From assembly GCA_001179505.1 (NCBI GenBank), contig CDMY01000221.1, forward strand, positions 1-38,555: a stretch of 38,555 nucleotides of DNA. Reading direction: 5' to 3'. A program made the position numbers and the translations under genes. Within the stretch, counting starts at the first letter, position 1. Each line of letters starts with the position of its first letter. Under the pieces are notes generated by a model. The model searched no databases, had not been told where the DNA came from, and saw nothing but the letters and a program-made list of their open reading frames with translations. Of this stretch, positions 21,901 to 33,308 are shown in pieces. The stretch comes from Vitrella brassicaformis. Its lineage: Eukaryota > Sar > Vitrellaceae.

Positions 21901-24900
21901 TCTACGAGTCCATCACCACCAACAACAGAGCAAATGTCGAGGCCCTTTTGAAGAACAGCAGCATCTTCGCCAATGCGCACGACTGTGCTGACCCACTGGT
22001 CAGCCGCACATACAAAACGCGACGGAGACATTCACGACCAGCATCCATGGATCATCGGTCGACGTTTTGCAGCGCGGCGAATCTCCACTTCGTTGGGCTG
22101 TGGTCACGGGGGCGTCATCGGATATCATGCGTGCGCTGGCAGCAAAGTGGCCATCGCACCTCAAGATGCAGCTCAGAACACACACACCGAGACATGACGC
22201 CTCAGCATCAGCGGGAAGGTCAGGGAAGCTGGATAGGTGCAGGCAGCGACGACATCAGCACATGGCGCTTGATGTATGCCTGTAGCTGGACCAGAGGGCG
22301 TCTGCACTCGCACTTCTACGGAGACACGCCCCTTCACATCGTAAGTGCCGAGACGACGCCAGATGGCTCACCTTTCGGCCTTCATCTTCTCATTCATTCA
22401 TTCATTCATTCATTTTGTTCACAGGCCGTGTACATGAGGAAGGCTCTGTAAGCTCACGACCATAGTGGATGCGTGTGGGAGTCTGCCTTGCTCCCTTCAT
22501 CTTGTCTGCACTCGTGCAGTGGGGGCGAGGCGTCGGTCGTGGCAATGCTGCAGGGACTGCGGGAAGACGACCAGCGCGGCGCGACACTCAGATACGCAGC
22601 TGACCAGGTACACACATGGGCAGCACTCACACGCACAGCAGCTTTCTTCCTCCCTCCTTTCCTGTATGTGTCTCCATGTGTGGATGGTCGAATCGCTCAG
22701 GAGGGCCGCAACCCTCTGCAGCTGGCCGTGCATCTGGGGGACGGAGCGCAATTCAGCGAAATGATGGCCATCGCGGCGACGCCCTTGGCCCGCTATGATC
22801 TGCTCGAGCCTCTTGTTGCATCCTATGACATGAGCCTCGGCAGCTGGAAACCGCCTGTAAGCCATGACGCCCCACATAATGGCAAACACGACGGAAAGGG
22901 CGCTATCTGTGTGCTCCTTTTGGTGCTGGACAGCCTCTATGGGTGAGTCTCCCTTGGCGTGGCCTTCCAGCCATATGGTGAACCATTCAGGACACACACA
23001 TGACTGCCCTCAACACCTACATACACGCATGATACGCATGCACCGATAGATGACGTCCAAGGGTCTAGCCGACAGCTTCCACGCCCACTGTCTGGCCCTT
23101 CCGGGCGTCTACCCGTGTGAAGGCAAACCAGCCCACACCGCCAAGGCAAGCAGGGTCTCTCTGTCTGTCGACCGACGGGCCCCGATGTCCACTCCTGCGA
23201 CTCTGTGTGTACGTGTGTGTGTGTGTGTGTGTGTGCAGGAGACGTCCCCTTTTCTGTACGGCCTGCTGCATATCCTGCAGCGGGAACTGCTGCTGGACAG
23301 CAAAAAGGTGCCGTCCACCCGCCCTGCCGACGGGACTAGCAAGACGAAGCCCATCAAGCGATCCCCGGGGAAGGCCGAGCCATGGAAGCTCACGCCATTG
23401 CCGGCCAATCAGACAAGAGCTGCCGCCAACGAGACTAACAACACCACCAGACACGTCGACGGCAACGAAACGGAGACAGATTTTGAAAAGTCTGATGTGT
23501 CTGAGGACGCCAACACAACCGCCACTGAAAAGAACACTGAGATGTCCGAGGGACAGCGGGGGGTCAATACTACAGAGGAGGAGACAGAAGGCTCTGAAGG
23601 AGAGTCTGAAGCGTACGAGGATTCCAACACTACGATAGCTGAGGGAAACTCTACCGAGGAGACGCCAGCCAGAAGACACACTGCACAGGAGGAGGACGCC
23701 AACAGCAGCGGGAGCGCATCCGAGAGCAACGTAACAGAGAGTCAGAGCACGGAGAGCAACGCGAGCTATGTGCAAACAACCAGCATACGCAATGGCACCA
23801 AGGCGTCAAAGAGCACACGCACCTCCCGTCCATCGCCGCTGCCCGCGTCCTCCTTCGTCGAAACGGTGTGGACATCGACACCAGGGCAAGGACACAGCAA
23901 CGACAGCAGCTACAGCGAGCATGATTACAGTGTGACGGAGGACAGTGGCGACAATGACAACTACATGGACATCCAGGGGTGGTCGGACAGCGACAGGAAC
24001 TTGACCGACACAGGTGATCGCTCTCAGATTAAGACCGAGCCAAATACGGACTACTTGGACGTTGAAGGCTGGTCGGACACCGAGAGCGAGAGCGACAGAG
24101 AAGGGGAGCAGGGAGGGGAGGGGGGGAAAGGGACGACAGAGCCTGGTGCCTCTGCATGCAGCGAAGCGGCAGTCCGTCGGCTGAAAGAAATGGGCGATCC
24201 CTTTGTGTTGCGGCGGAGGATCACTCAAACACACAAGGCGGCCGCAGACCTGCTAGAAAAAGACAAAGATGCCTTCATTGAGCTCAGGTCAGTGTGTCTG
24301 GCGCATCGTGTGCTTGCATGCCGTGTCGCATCAATGCAGGCGGCGGCTACAGCAAGAGCTGGAGACTTACCGTAGCTCGGTCGACGGCTCTGCCAAGCGG
24401 ATCGGGGGGATGCTGTGCACGCCATTCCAGCACCAAGAATGCCTCACCGCTTGGTGCGAGACTGCAATACAAAGGACTACAAAGGCCATCTTTTGCTATG
24501 TGTCTTCTTTCTCCATTTGCAGCTCTGCCGGAGAGTGTTTGTGCGACCGCGAGTACCTGGACTGGACGCTGCTGGGTGGCAGCGTGTTCCGACCGCTCCG
24601 GGGCGAGGCCGAGATATCCCCTGTGCTGTGCGGCCACAGCCGATCGGCTATCTGTAAGAACGAGGCGAGACGGGTCAGGGAGGGCAAGATGGTCGGTGTG
24701 TCTCAGGCTCTGTGTTCCTGAACGCGACCATACATGATGATGTCGATGCGATGGGAAAGACATTGAAAGATGTACCGCAGGCAATCGAGTGCGTCTACGG
24801 CAAGGTAAGAAGAGAGACACGATGAACGTCACGTTCATTCAGCCGCGACCACTCTCGTGTTTGTGTTTACGTGGGTGTGTATTGTAGCTGGGCATGACGA

Positions 24901-27900
24901 CCCTGATGGTTGCGTCGTACGTCAAGAAGCTTAAGGCCATCCGATTTCTGCTCGAGCAGGACTGCAACCAATACCACCACGACCTCATCCACGTACAAGA
25001 CAATGTAAGGAAGCAAAAACGGATCGATCACCTGCCACGCCACACCAGTGCATGCTTCTCGCTTTGTCTCCCTTCTGCTGCAGTCTGGTCACACAGCAGT
25101 GTGGTATGCTCTGATGCCGTCGAAGCGCCAGTGGATCGAGGCGGAGAAAGTGGGCATTGTGAGCCCCATCACATCGCCACAGGCGATCGAACAACTGCTG
25201 CTCGGCGTTCAAACCGACTACGAGCGCCGACAGCTGCTTGATGCACCCGACAATGTACACACACACGTGCACACGCGCACACATTCATGCACATGTTTGT
25301 TTGTTGGTTTGTTTGTTTGTTTGTTTGCCTGTCATTTCTCCATCAGCGTTGCAACACTCCGATGGTGATGCTTGTGTTTCTTCACTTCAACGACATCAAA
25401 ATGCTTCTCAACAAATAGCACCCCAATCTGCAGATCACGGGCATCGTAAGCGGCCAACAGATGAATGAGCTCCCAACGTGAGTTCATGGCATTTGTGTGT
25501 GTGTCTCGGGTTGCTTTCATCGCAGCACGGCTACAGTCCCCTGCACATGATTGGTCGGCGCATCAGCGAGGACATGGCACACGGCGGGAGACACAAGCTC
25601 GCCGTAAGACAGCCAGCGATTGTGAGAGACCAGAGGAATAGCGGAACCACTTCTGCGCTTGGGTGTGCAGGACATGTCACGGACGACTATTATTCGGCTT
25701 GCTCTGGGCGTCCACGAGAAGCTACGGGAGGTCATCGACGTGAGGATTGGATGGATGCATCCAGAATCAAACACGTCCCTGCTACATTCTCCATCCCTGT
25801 CTGCTTTCATGTTTGGTTGGTGTAAAATCTGTCCATGCATGCAGGTCTTTTCCGATATGCAGCGCTTCAAGCTGATCGGCGGCATGCAGTGCCAATATGA
25901 CACTGACTGCGTGACGAACAAATGGTGAGAGAGAGCACTTGATACTCAAAATCCCGACCCGCACTAAATTTCTCCCTCCATGTGTGTGCATCAGCGTGCC
26001 CAGCAAGGGAGCCTGCGAGTGTTTCGGGACTGACCCGAGCAGCGCATTTCGCGAAGGCATCCACCTCTATAGCAAGGTAGGCGATCCGGCCCAAGAACGC
26101 AATGCTCAATCGTGTCTCTCTCTCTCTCTGTGCGTGTGTGTGTGTCAGTACATGGATCCTTCCATCACGAGTTCGCGCGACAATGAGGAGGAGCTCAACT
26201 TCTTCCTCTGTCACCCATACTGGCTAGAGCTGACCCGCGAGCAGCGAGAGTACAACTTCACCGCACATCCACGTGTCGCCGACGAGGAATACTCGTATGA
26301 AGAGGAAGGGGAGGAGACACCACCGCCCGAGGAGTATTCGACATCAGAGGAGGAGCAGCTAGAGGAGCAGCCCGTCGTCCGGAGGAGGGTCATCATTGCC
26401 AAGAGGAGGGTGGGGTCGGGCAGAGCTCCGGGCAGGCGGCCTACTCCTGCAGAGCCGACCCTTGCAGAAAAAGTGACGGAGAGGAAGGTCCCCGGCAAGA
26501 AGACTCCATCAATTGGTGAGGAAGGACCAACGGAGACTACCACTGAGACGACCACTGAAGAAGAGGAGGAAAAGGAGACATATCCCCCGGTCAGCGACAT
26601 ATCCGGGGGCGAGGCATCATCGTTGTCAGAGGAGGAGTGGCCGTCAGAAGCCGAATGGTCGGAGGAAGAGCGGCCGCCAGGACGAAACGAGACGGACGCC
26701 ATGATGAGGCAAGAACTCCCTGACAAGAGACGCGGCGAGAGAGAGAGGGGCGGCAAGAGAGAGACAGCCCCAACCGCAGCTCTCGGCACTCCAAAAAGGC
26801 GAGTGAAATTTGAGGAGGAACAACCAGAGACAATAGAGGAAGAAGGAGAAAGCGGCACAGAGACGGAAGAAGAAGTGGGGCACTTGGCGAATATCACATC
26901 GCCCGTTTCTGCAGAAGAAGAGCCATCACGCGAGGAGGAGGAGGAGGAGGAGGTTGTGGATAGTGAAGACGAAGAAGTGCCGCTTGATACTGTCGATGGA
27001 GCTAGCAAAATGAGGGCGCCTGCAGCCCTAGCACCCAAGGCACCGGCGCCATACGCGAGACCGAAGGCTGAGGAATCTGTGACGTCGTCCGAGACAGAGA
27101 CAGAGACAGGGGATGAGTATGAGCGTCTGGGCCATTGGGCTGATAGCGAATCGCCGTATAGCGAGGAGGAACTGGAAGAGACGGCAGAGGAGGAAAGGCC
27201 AGGGCGTCCGCCCATCAGTGCCCAAGTCGGCGTCTTCCGCAAACCCGCCATCGTGGGCGGCTATGGCTTCAAGGCGCCGAGCCGACTGCGAGAAGAGGAA
27301 GAACTACACCCGGTGCGTGGACGGCGCAAGAAACAAGAGGCCGGTCACATCCCGCCCGTCTCAAGGGTTTTACCCCCACCAGCACCAGAGTTGGGTGAAA
27401 AGCCACGAGAGCCACAAGCAAGAAGAGAAAGGAGGAAGACAGAAGCATATGAGTCCGAGATGGAGACGGAAACGGAGAAAACACCGGCCACTGAAGAAGA
27501 GACAAAAGTCCCTCGACCGCAGCGGCAGAGGAGGCCTCAAGCGAGGGAACCTGAACGGGAGACGACGGTGACGGAAACGGAGACTGAGGGCAACTGGACG
27601 TCGATCGAGGGGGAGGAAGTGAACGCGGAAAGAGTCGTGAGCCCTCCACAGAGACAAGTCGCGAAAGAGAGGGCGCGTCGACGTCACGGCCCTCCGAAGC
27701 CTCCCACAGTGCCAATAAAAGCACGGCCACCAGAAGCCATCAGTGAGGAAGAAAGCCTCATCGAGCCATCAAAGACTGAAGGAAGCCTCACTGAGCCATT
27801 CGAGACGGAGCTACCGAGAAAGCGCCAGCGCGGCCGCGCCTCTCCTGTGTCGCGAGTCCAGCCACAGAAAAGAAGGGCACCGTATGAGACAGTGACCGAG

Positions 27901-28916
27901 GAATCTGAGTATGAGCGCATAGGTCACCTCGCGAACATCACCTCGCCACCTTCTGAAGAGACGGAAGAGACGGAAGAGACAGAGTTAGAGGAGGATGTGT
28001 TGGACACCGATGAGGACGACGAGCTGCCGCCCGAGCCATCGTCCAGACGCCCCATCCCACAAGTAAGGGTACCCCCCATCCCACAAGTAAGGGTACCCCC
28101 CGCACCATCACCAGCACCGGCACCGAAAGCAGCAGAGCCCCGCACCCCGCCAAGACCGAGTTTTAGAGAGCCCATGGCACCTCACGGGCCTCAGACAAAG
28201 GAAGAAGAGTATGAGCGGATGGCTCATTGGGCCGACATCGCCTCTCCATACACCGAGGAGGAGGAGTCCGAGACAGAGGTTGAAACGAAGCCCCAAGAGA
28301 AACCAAGGCCTGCCGAACGGCGGGTCGAGGAGGTCCCTGTACCTAAAGAAGAAGAGAAGCCGCTTGTCCCAGGTGAGGAAGCTAACAAAGTAAGGGAGCA
28401 CGTGTGTCACTGTGTCGCGTGCGCAAGGTGAGTGGGAGGAGAGAGGATATGCGGCGACCTCCAGCTCGCCAACCCTGCCCACAGGTAAAGGCACCCACGC
28501 ACCAAAGCACTCACCGATTCTGTGCATGTGTGACGTGTCTCACTCCCTCCCGGCCTGCTTCTTTCCGTGTGCAATCAATCAATGGATACAGAGAAGGAGA
28601 AGCCAGAGAGCCTCGAGGATATAATGGACAGCGGTACGACCAGCCCAAGCCATAGCTCCAGTCATCTATTTCCTAGTGCTTGAACGCCAGTTTTTTTGCC
28701 TTTCTTTGTTCAGAGCTGGAAAAAGTGTCTCCCCACCGACACTGGCGGCCACGGCCTCGCGTCGAAGCCCCAGAAGAGCCTCAAAAGGAGCCTGGCATCG
28801 AGAGGCCGCCGGCCAGAACCGATGCCTACCGGTCATCTGAGACATTCGACCAGTCAGAAGACAGTGACAGCACGGACGCATTCGAAGGTCATCGAGACAT
28901 GCCGCTCCATACATGA
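18945..28916 (+). CDS. Giant secreted-type ankyrin/cysteine-module protein, paralogue 2, about 34 exons; possibly damaged
   Basis: The ATG at 18945 precedes two hydrophobic stretches (RFALSAFLIVFL, then LSCLFVALFLIIPL). Block 1 has MFVEILPGGC, TGATPLHVAAYHPSCW, NGMTPLHWAVSVGAVEL and TPLHCHNG (19.6-20.5 kb), then an acidic linker. Cysteine module 1 spans 21.57-21.82 kb. Block 2 has RGESPLRWAVVTGA, GDTPLHI and EGRNPLQLAVHLGDGAQF (22.1-22.9 kb), then an acidic Asn/Thr-rich linker (23.3-24.1 kb). Module 2 spans 24.34-24.65 kb. Block 3 has LGMTTLMVASYVKKLKAIRF and HGYSPLHMIGRRISED (24.9-25.6 kb). Module 3 spans 25.85-26.08 kb. A roughly 740-residue Glu-rich exon (26150-28372) and two small exons (28592-28633, 28714-28916) end the protein. 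N-glycosylation sequons are frequent. Relative to its sister, the frame slips by one base near 22932 and a TAG lies in frame at 25416. Either the gene is decaying, or the sequence has errors, or it is split. The role is unknown. Confidence 0.65.
22932..22936 (+). other. Apparent one-base frame slip in paralogue 2
   Basis: The preceding exon ends in phase 0 at ...KPP. The next exon starts CCTCTATGGGTGAG, where the sister has CCCGTGATGAACGAG. The conserved ESPL(A/S)WP reading needs one more base than is present. No alternative donor or acceptor in the intron repairs the phase. Confidence 0.5.
25416..25418 (+). other. In-frame TAG in paralogue 2
   Basis: The 33-codon exon beginning RCNTPMVMLVFLHF aligns without gaps to the sister's RGHSPLMMSVFLDY. 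At the 24th codon the sister has TAC (Tyr, in DKYHP) and this gene has TAG (NK-stop-HPNL). The flanking donor and acceptor are intact, and the exon keeps the conserved length and phase. Confidence 0.65.
28051..28098 (+). repeat. Perfect 24-base tandem duplication in the coding exon
   Basis: CCCATCCCACAAGTAAGG plus six more bases occurs twice back to back, encoding PIPQVRVP twice. Copies are 28051-28074 and 28075-28098. Perfect identity suggests a recent in-frame duplication. Confidence 0.85.
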
Positions 28917-30320
28917 GACAGGTATCCATTCATGGTGTGTGCAGGGGGATATGTGGGGCAGCCAAGAGGAGGCGGGCATATCACCGAGATCCATTTTGAG
29001 ATACAGGTACACTTCCCTAAGCCAACGAACAATCGTAATAACGCGTGCATGCGTATGCAGCATCATCCGAACGGCACCGCGACCATGACGCACACCGAGC
29101 CGGTGACACGTCCTCTAGACAACACGACATCGACGTTGGTGATGATGCAGCACAACGACACTCGGAGAACTAATGACACGCAGAGCGCACAGCGAGACAG
29201 CAGCCCAGCTGTAGAAGCCCAAGCTGCAAACGATACGAGAAACAGCACGGCTGCTGCAACTGCTGGTGCTGCGGCTGGTTTGGTGGGCGGGGATCTTGCT
29301 AAAGAGGTGTCTCATCACCAGAACAATGGCAGCCAAGCTGCGCCACCACCAAGATGACCATGCAGCGAGTGGGGCATTGAATCATTTGTCGGTAGCAGCA
29401 ACGGAGCTAAGAAGTGATTGGAGTGTCTGCGTTGATCTGATGGGACATTCCAGTTCTACCATTTGCGACCTCTCTGTACTTGTGAGTGTAGCCGTGCTCT
29501 TGTACAATAGAGAGACAAGAGAGTGAGCTAGTCCGAGTGGAGTAGGTGAGCGTTTGGGACCTCTTCGATTCGCACCAATTGATTGTCCAATATAGCTATA
29601 GCACACATGTGCACATACACTTTCAGAGAGATGTGCAGACACCCGCTTCGTGTGGCGGTCTCTTCCCTCGGTACCTCATAGGTACAGATTAAGACCGGAA
29701 TCGAGCGACGAAATCACTGACTGACAGACTCACGCCGGAGCCCGTTTGCCTGCCTGTCTGTCTGTCTGTCTGTCCAGCTGTCTCCTGCCTTTGGCTTGGC
29801 CGCGACGTACGGCCATGGCTATAGACGGACAGACAGATGCAATTGATTGACCTTTGCCAACTAAGAGCATCATTCCGTGCTGTCGATCGACTTGGAAGGT
29901 CGAACAACTTGGAAAAGAGAGGAGGCAGTCGGTGCGATGATGACGTCTATGGCTCTCGAGAGGGGCGGGGGGAGGCTCTCGAGAGTAGCAATCCTCACTC
30001 TGTTGGTGAGGAGGGCCGTAGGTGGCCACCTGCTCATCTGACGATGGTTCTTGACTCGCTTTTTCACTGCAAATGCTACTGTGGGCTCAAAGGCAAGCCA
30101 TTCATGCTGCTCTGCAGCTAGTCTTATCTTCCACGAGCTGAACAATTTTCCGGGAAGGGTGGACCGACATCACCAGACACTTAGTGACTCATCATTGCCG
30201 TGAATCAGCGGGAGAGGTGCTGTGAACACGAAACCAAAAACACGATGTGTTGTCGGGGGCGATCCGCATCACTTTCTGCACTTGGGCTCTAACTCGAAAA
30301 GCTTTAAGAACGAACGCCCG
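28917..30320. other. Spacer, with a possible alternative 3' exon to 29357
   Basis: A phase-compatible alternative path from the giant gene runs 28714-28921, about 28951-29010 and about 29061-29357. It ends in an Asn/Thr-rich tail (NGT, NTT, NDT and NST sequons) and a stop at 29357. From there to the sorting nexin start at 30321 no supported exon was found. The region includes TGTC repeats near 29755-29775 and an open frame at 29837-30121 that I could not support. Confidence 0.45.
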
Positions 30321-33308
30321 ATGATGGAGGGTGACGGGCTATCGACGGCAGCGGTGGACACGGAGGTCGCGACAGAGTACGAAGAGTTCGACTCGCACAG
30401 CAAGTGGGGATCGGAGGCCATCCGCGCTGAACATCAAGTGAGCAAGTGGGTGGAGGGAGAGAGGAACAACGCATACATCTGCACGGACACACACACACAC
30501 ACTCACACACACGCAGACACGTACGCTGTACGTGCTTGACACACCCAAGATGCAGACACAGACAGGCAGGCAGCAGCACCGGCGCGCATGTGGTTTGTGT
30601 GGTGCCCGTAGGTGTGTGTTAGTGACCCCGAGACGCGACAGCATGGTCTGACCAAGCACACGACATATCTGGTCAGCGGCACGACCCTCCAGGGCAGCAG
30701 CTTCTCCACACGAAAGAGGTACAACGACTTCGAATGGCTCAAACAAGCCCTCGTCTACGCTTACCCTGGTACGCACGTACAGACAGGAGTTACATTACTA
30801 GGCGGGAAGGCGAGCAACACACGGTCATGCATGCGCGGATGTGTCTGTCTGCCTGTCTGTGTCTGTCTGCAGGCGTGTTCGTGCCCCCGATCCCTCGGAA
30901 GCAGAAAATGGTACGAACACGTCAGATCCACCATGTACGTGCGTGTCTGCCTGCCTGCCTGCCTGCCTGCGTGTGGATGTGTTTGTCGGTTTGCTGTTCG
31001 TGTGCCAAAAAGGGTCGTTTCGAGGAGCATTTTGTCGAGAACCGGCGGCGAGCTCTGGAGGAGTTCCTGCAGCGGATCTTCAACAGGCCATACCTCGCCA
31101 ACTCATGTATGCAATGAACATGAACACACGCGTACAGGCCATGTTATGTGTGTGTCTGCATGCAGCGACGTTCAAGGCGTGGCTGCAGCGGGGCGAGAGT
31201 GGCATGGAGGGCCTCAAGAGAGTGAGCCAGCCAAGCCCTTCGCCAATGTCAGTTCATTGATGCGTCGATGGATGGATGGTGTGTGTCCCCGCAGGAGTAC
31301 ATCCGCAAGCCCCTGAGCGAGCTGTTCCACGAGTACAGAAACGGATTCCAGCCGTACCTCAGGGTGCGAGTCAAAATCCTGATGACACACAAAAACACAA
31401 ACAGAACACTTCACGCCCATCGCCCATCGACGTGTGTGTATCCGGGTGTGTGTGTGCAGTCGATGCAGGCGCCCGGCGACAAGGACCGGCTGTCGGCCTT
31501 CAAACAATACCTCACCAAACACGCCAACTCCCTCAAGGTAGGACTCGGGCACACACACACACAATCGCAGATACACACGTGTGTATGAGATCCATTGGCT
31601 TACTGGCCGGTCGGTCGGTCGGTCGGTCGTTCAGGCCATCTACAGGGTCGCGTGCCGTGTGGTCAAGGCGCACACAGACGCCCATGTTGCCATTAGTCAG
31701 TACTTACCCACAGTCGCACACACACTTAACCAGGCCTATGAAACGATTTCTCTCCCTCCATGCTCTCTCTATCTCTGTGTGTGCATGTGTATACACAGGT
31801 GAGCTTCACACCAAGATGGCCGATCTGCGTAACGGAGAGGTCGTTTTCGTCAATGATGGTAATTGAGATAGCTGGATCCGTCCGTTCGTGTGCAACAGCA
31901 GCTGCCATCGACCTTTCTCCCTCGCGTGTGTCCCTCCAGCGTATGGCGGCAGTCAGCAGTCGGTGCGGGTGGACCTCTCAGAGGTCTTCTACGCCGAAAA
32001 ACAATCACTCGCCGTAAGCAAACCCAACACACCACACCACACCACACCACACAGCCCTCCCAACCCCCACATCTCCCTCTCCCTCTCTCTGTTCTCTCCG
32101 TAGGAGTCGCCATCTCAGTCTTACGACCTGCTGCAGTCGGTGGTCGGGCGGGAGCTGCGTGACGTGGAGTCGATGCTCGAGGGCATCCAGTCGCTCGACA
32201 AGCTGACCCACATGCAGATGCAGACGCGCGGCAAGCTCGAGAAGGAGGAGAATATCCAGCACAACATCGCCCGCCACCAGCAGGGGGACTTTCTCTCGGT
32301 GCTGAGGGGCAAGGACAAGGAAGCACAGCTCCATGACGTGGCCATCAGCATCAGTCGACTCAGGCAGGAGCTTCAGCTGTGTAAGCTGACCAGACACATA
32401 ACTATAGGGACGGATGGATGGATGGATGGATGTGCGTGTGTGTGTGTGTCACATATGTACAGTGGAGGAGTGGATTGGGTTGGCCAAGGTCGTGCTGACG
32501 TGCAAAGAGATGCCCAGCTTCACCAGCGACAAGGTAGGCACGCCAGACACCCCGCCAGCCCACCAGCCGGCCAGCGAAACACACACGCGAGTGGCAGACG
32601 GTGCCTGTGCATCAATCATCGCATCATCCCCCTGTCATCGCATCATCCCCCTGTCTGCATGTGGTTGGCTCCGTCCCTTCATGCTTGCATGGCATGTAGG
32701 TGGACAAGTACCGCGATGTGGTCGAGGAGTTTGCCAAGAGACAGGCGGCTACCTCACTCCAGGTGTGCCTGCCTGCCTGTTCATTCGCTGACTTGCACGT
32801 TTGTGTGTGTCTGTGTGTCCCTGCCTGTCTGTCTGTCTGTCTGCCTGTGTGTCAGCGCGCTGAGCTGTGGTCTCAGTTCCTCCGCCGCATCGGCCGCGAA
32901 CAGGCGCCATACGGCATGCCACCCACAAACGGACTCGGTAGGTCCCCTGTGCTCCACCTCACCACAGCCCACAGCTGTCAGGATGTCTCTGTCTCTGTCT
33001 GTCTGTCTGTCTGGTGGTATGGCTTCCTTCCTTCCCTGGTTCATTCAGGCACGCTGCGCGCAACAGGTGCGTCGATGTCGGTCCCGCCCGCCCCCGTGCC
33101 GCCCTCGGCCAGCCCTTCATCATCCACCACACTCAGCAGTGCTCCCCACACACAGCACACCGGCACGCCACAGACACACGATGGCAGGGACGGTGGCGGG
33201 GCTGCTTCTGGTGGTGATGGTGGTGTGGTGGTGGTGGGTGGGGCCAGTGGTGGCGCGGCCAACGGGTGTCGGGGATTTCCCCTCCTACATAGCGAGGAGG
33301 ACGACTGA
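30321..33308 (+). CDS. Sorting nexin with PX and BAR domains, about 518 aa
   Basis: Fifteen exons join in phase from 30321 to the stop at 33308. The PX domain (exons 2-4, residues about 40-140) shows VSDPETRQHGLTKHTTYLVS, the KRYNDFEWLKQAL signature, the proline-rich VFVPPIPRK loop and ENRRRALEEFLQRI. Together these carry the Arg/Lys positions that bind phosphatidylinositol 3-phosphate in this family. Residues about 170-430 are helical and charged and match a SNX-BAR region (for example RELRDVESMLEGIQSLDKL, then EEWIGLAKVVLTCKEMP and DKYRDVVEEFAKRQ). This would dimerise and bend endosomal membrane. The last 85 residues are a Ser/Pro/Thr/Gly-rich tail ending HSEEDD. The plan fits SNX1/2/Vps5-type or related SNX-BAR proteins of retromer-linked endosomal sorting; the exact subtype is open. 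The start is the first of two adjacent ATGs (MMEGDG). Length is typical of the family. Confidence 0.88.

Noticed and set aside
23065-23775. 236-codon minus-strand open frame
   Set aside because: It is antisense to the conserved cysteine/ankyrin paralogue exons and crosses their intron boundaries without splice sites of its own.
26211-27251. 346-codon minus-strand open frame, Ser/Val-rich
   Set aside because: It is the antisense shadow of the Glu-rich exon: GAG/GAA codons read as CTC/TTC on the other strand.
29837-30121. 95-codon open frame upstream of the sorting nexin
   Set aside because: It has an ATG but mixed composition, no recognisable motif and no splice link to a neighbour. Open frames this long are frequent by chance in this GC-rich DNA.
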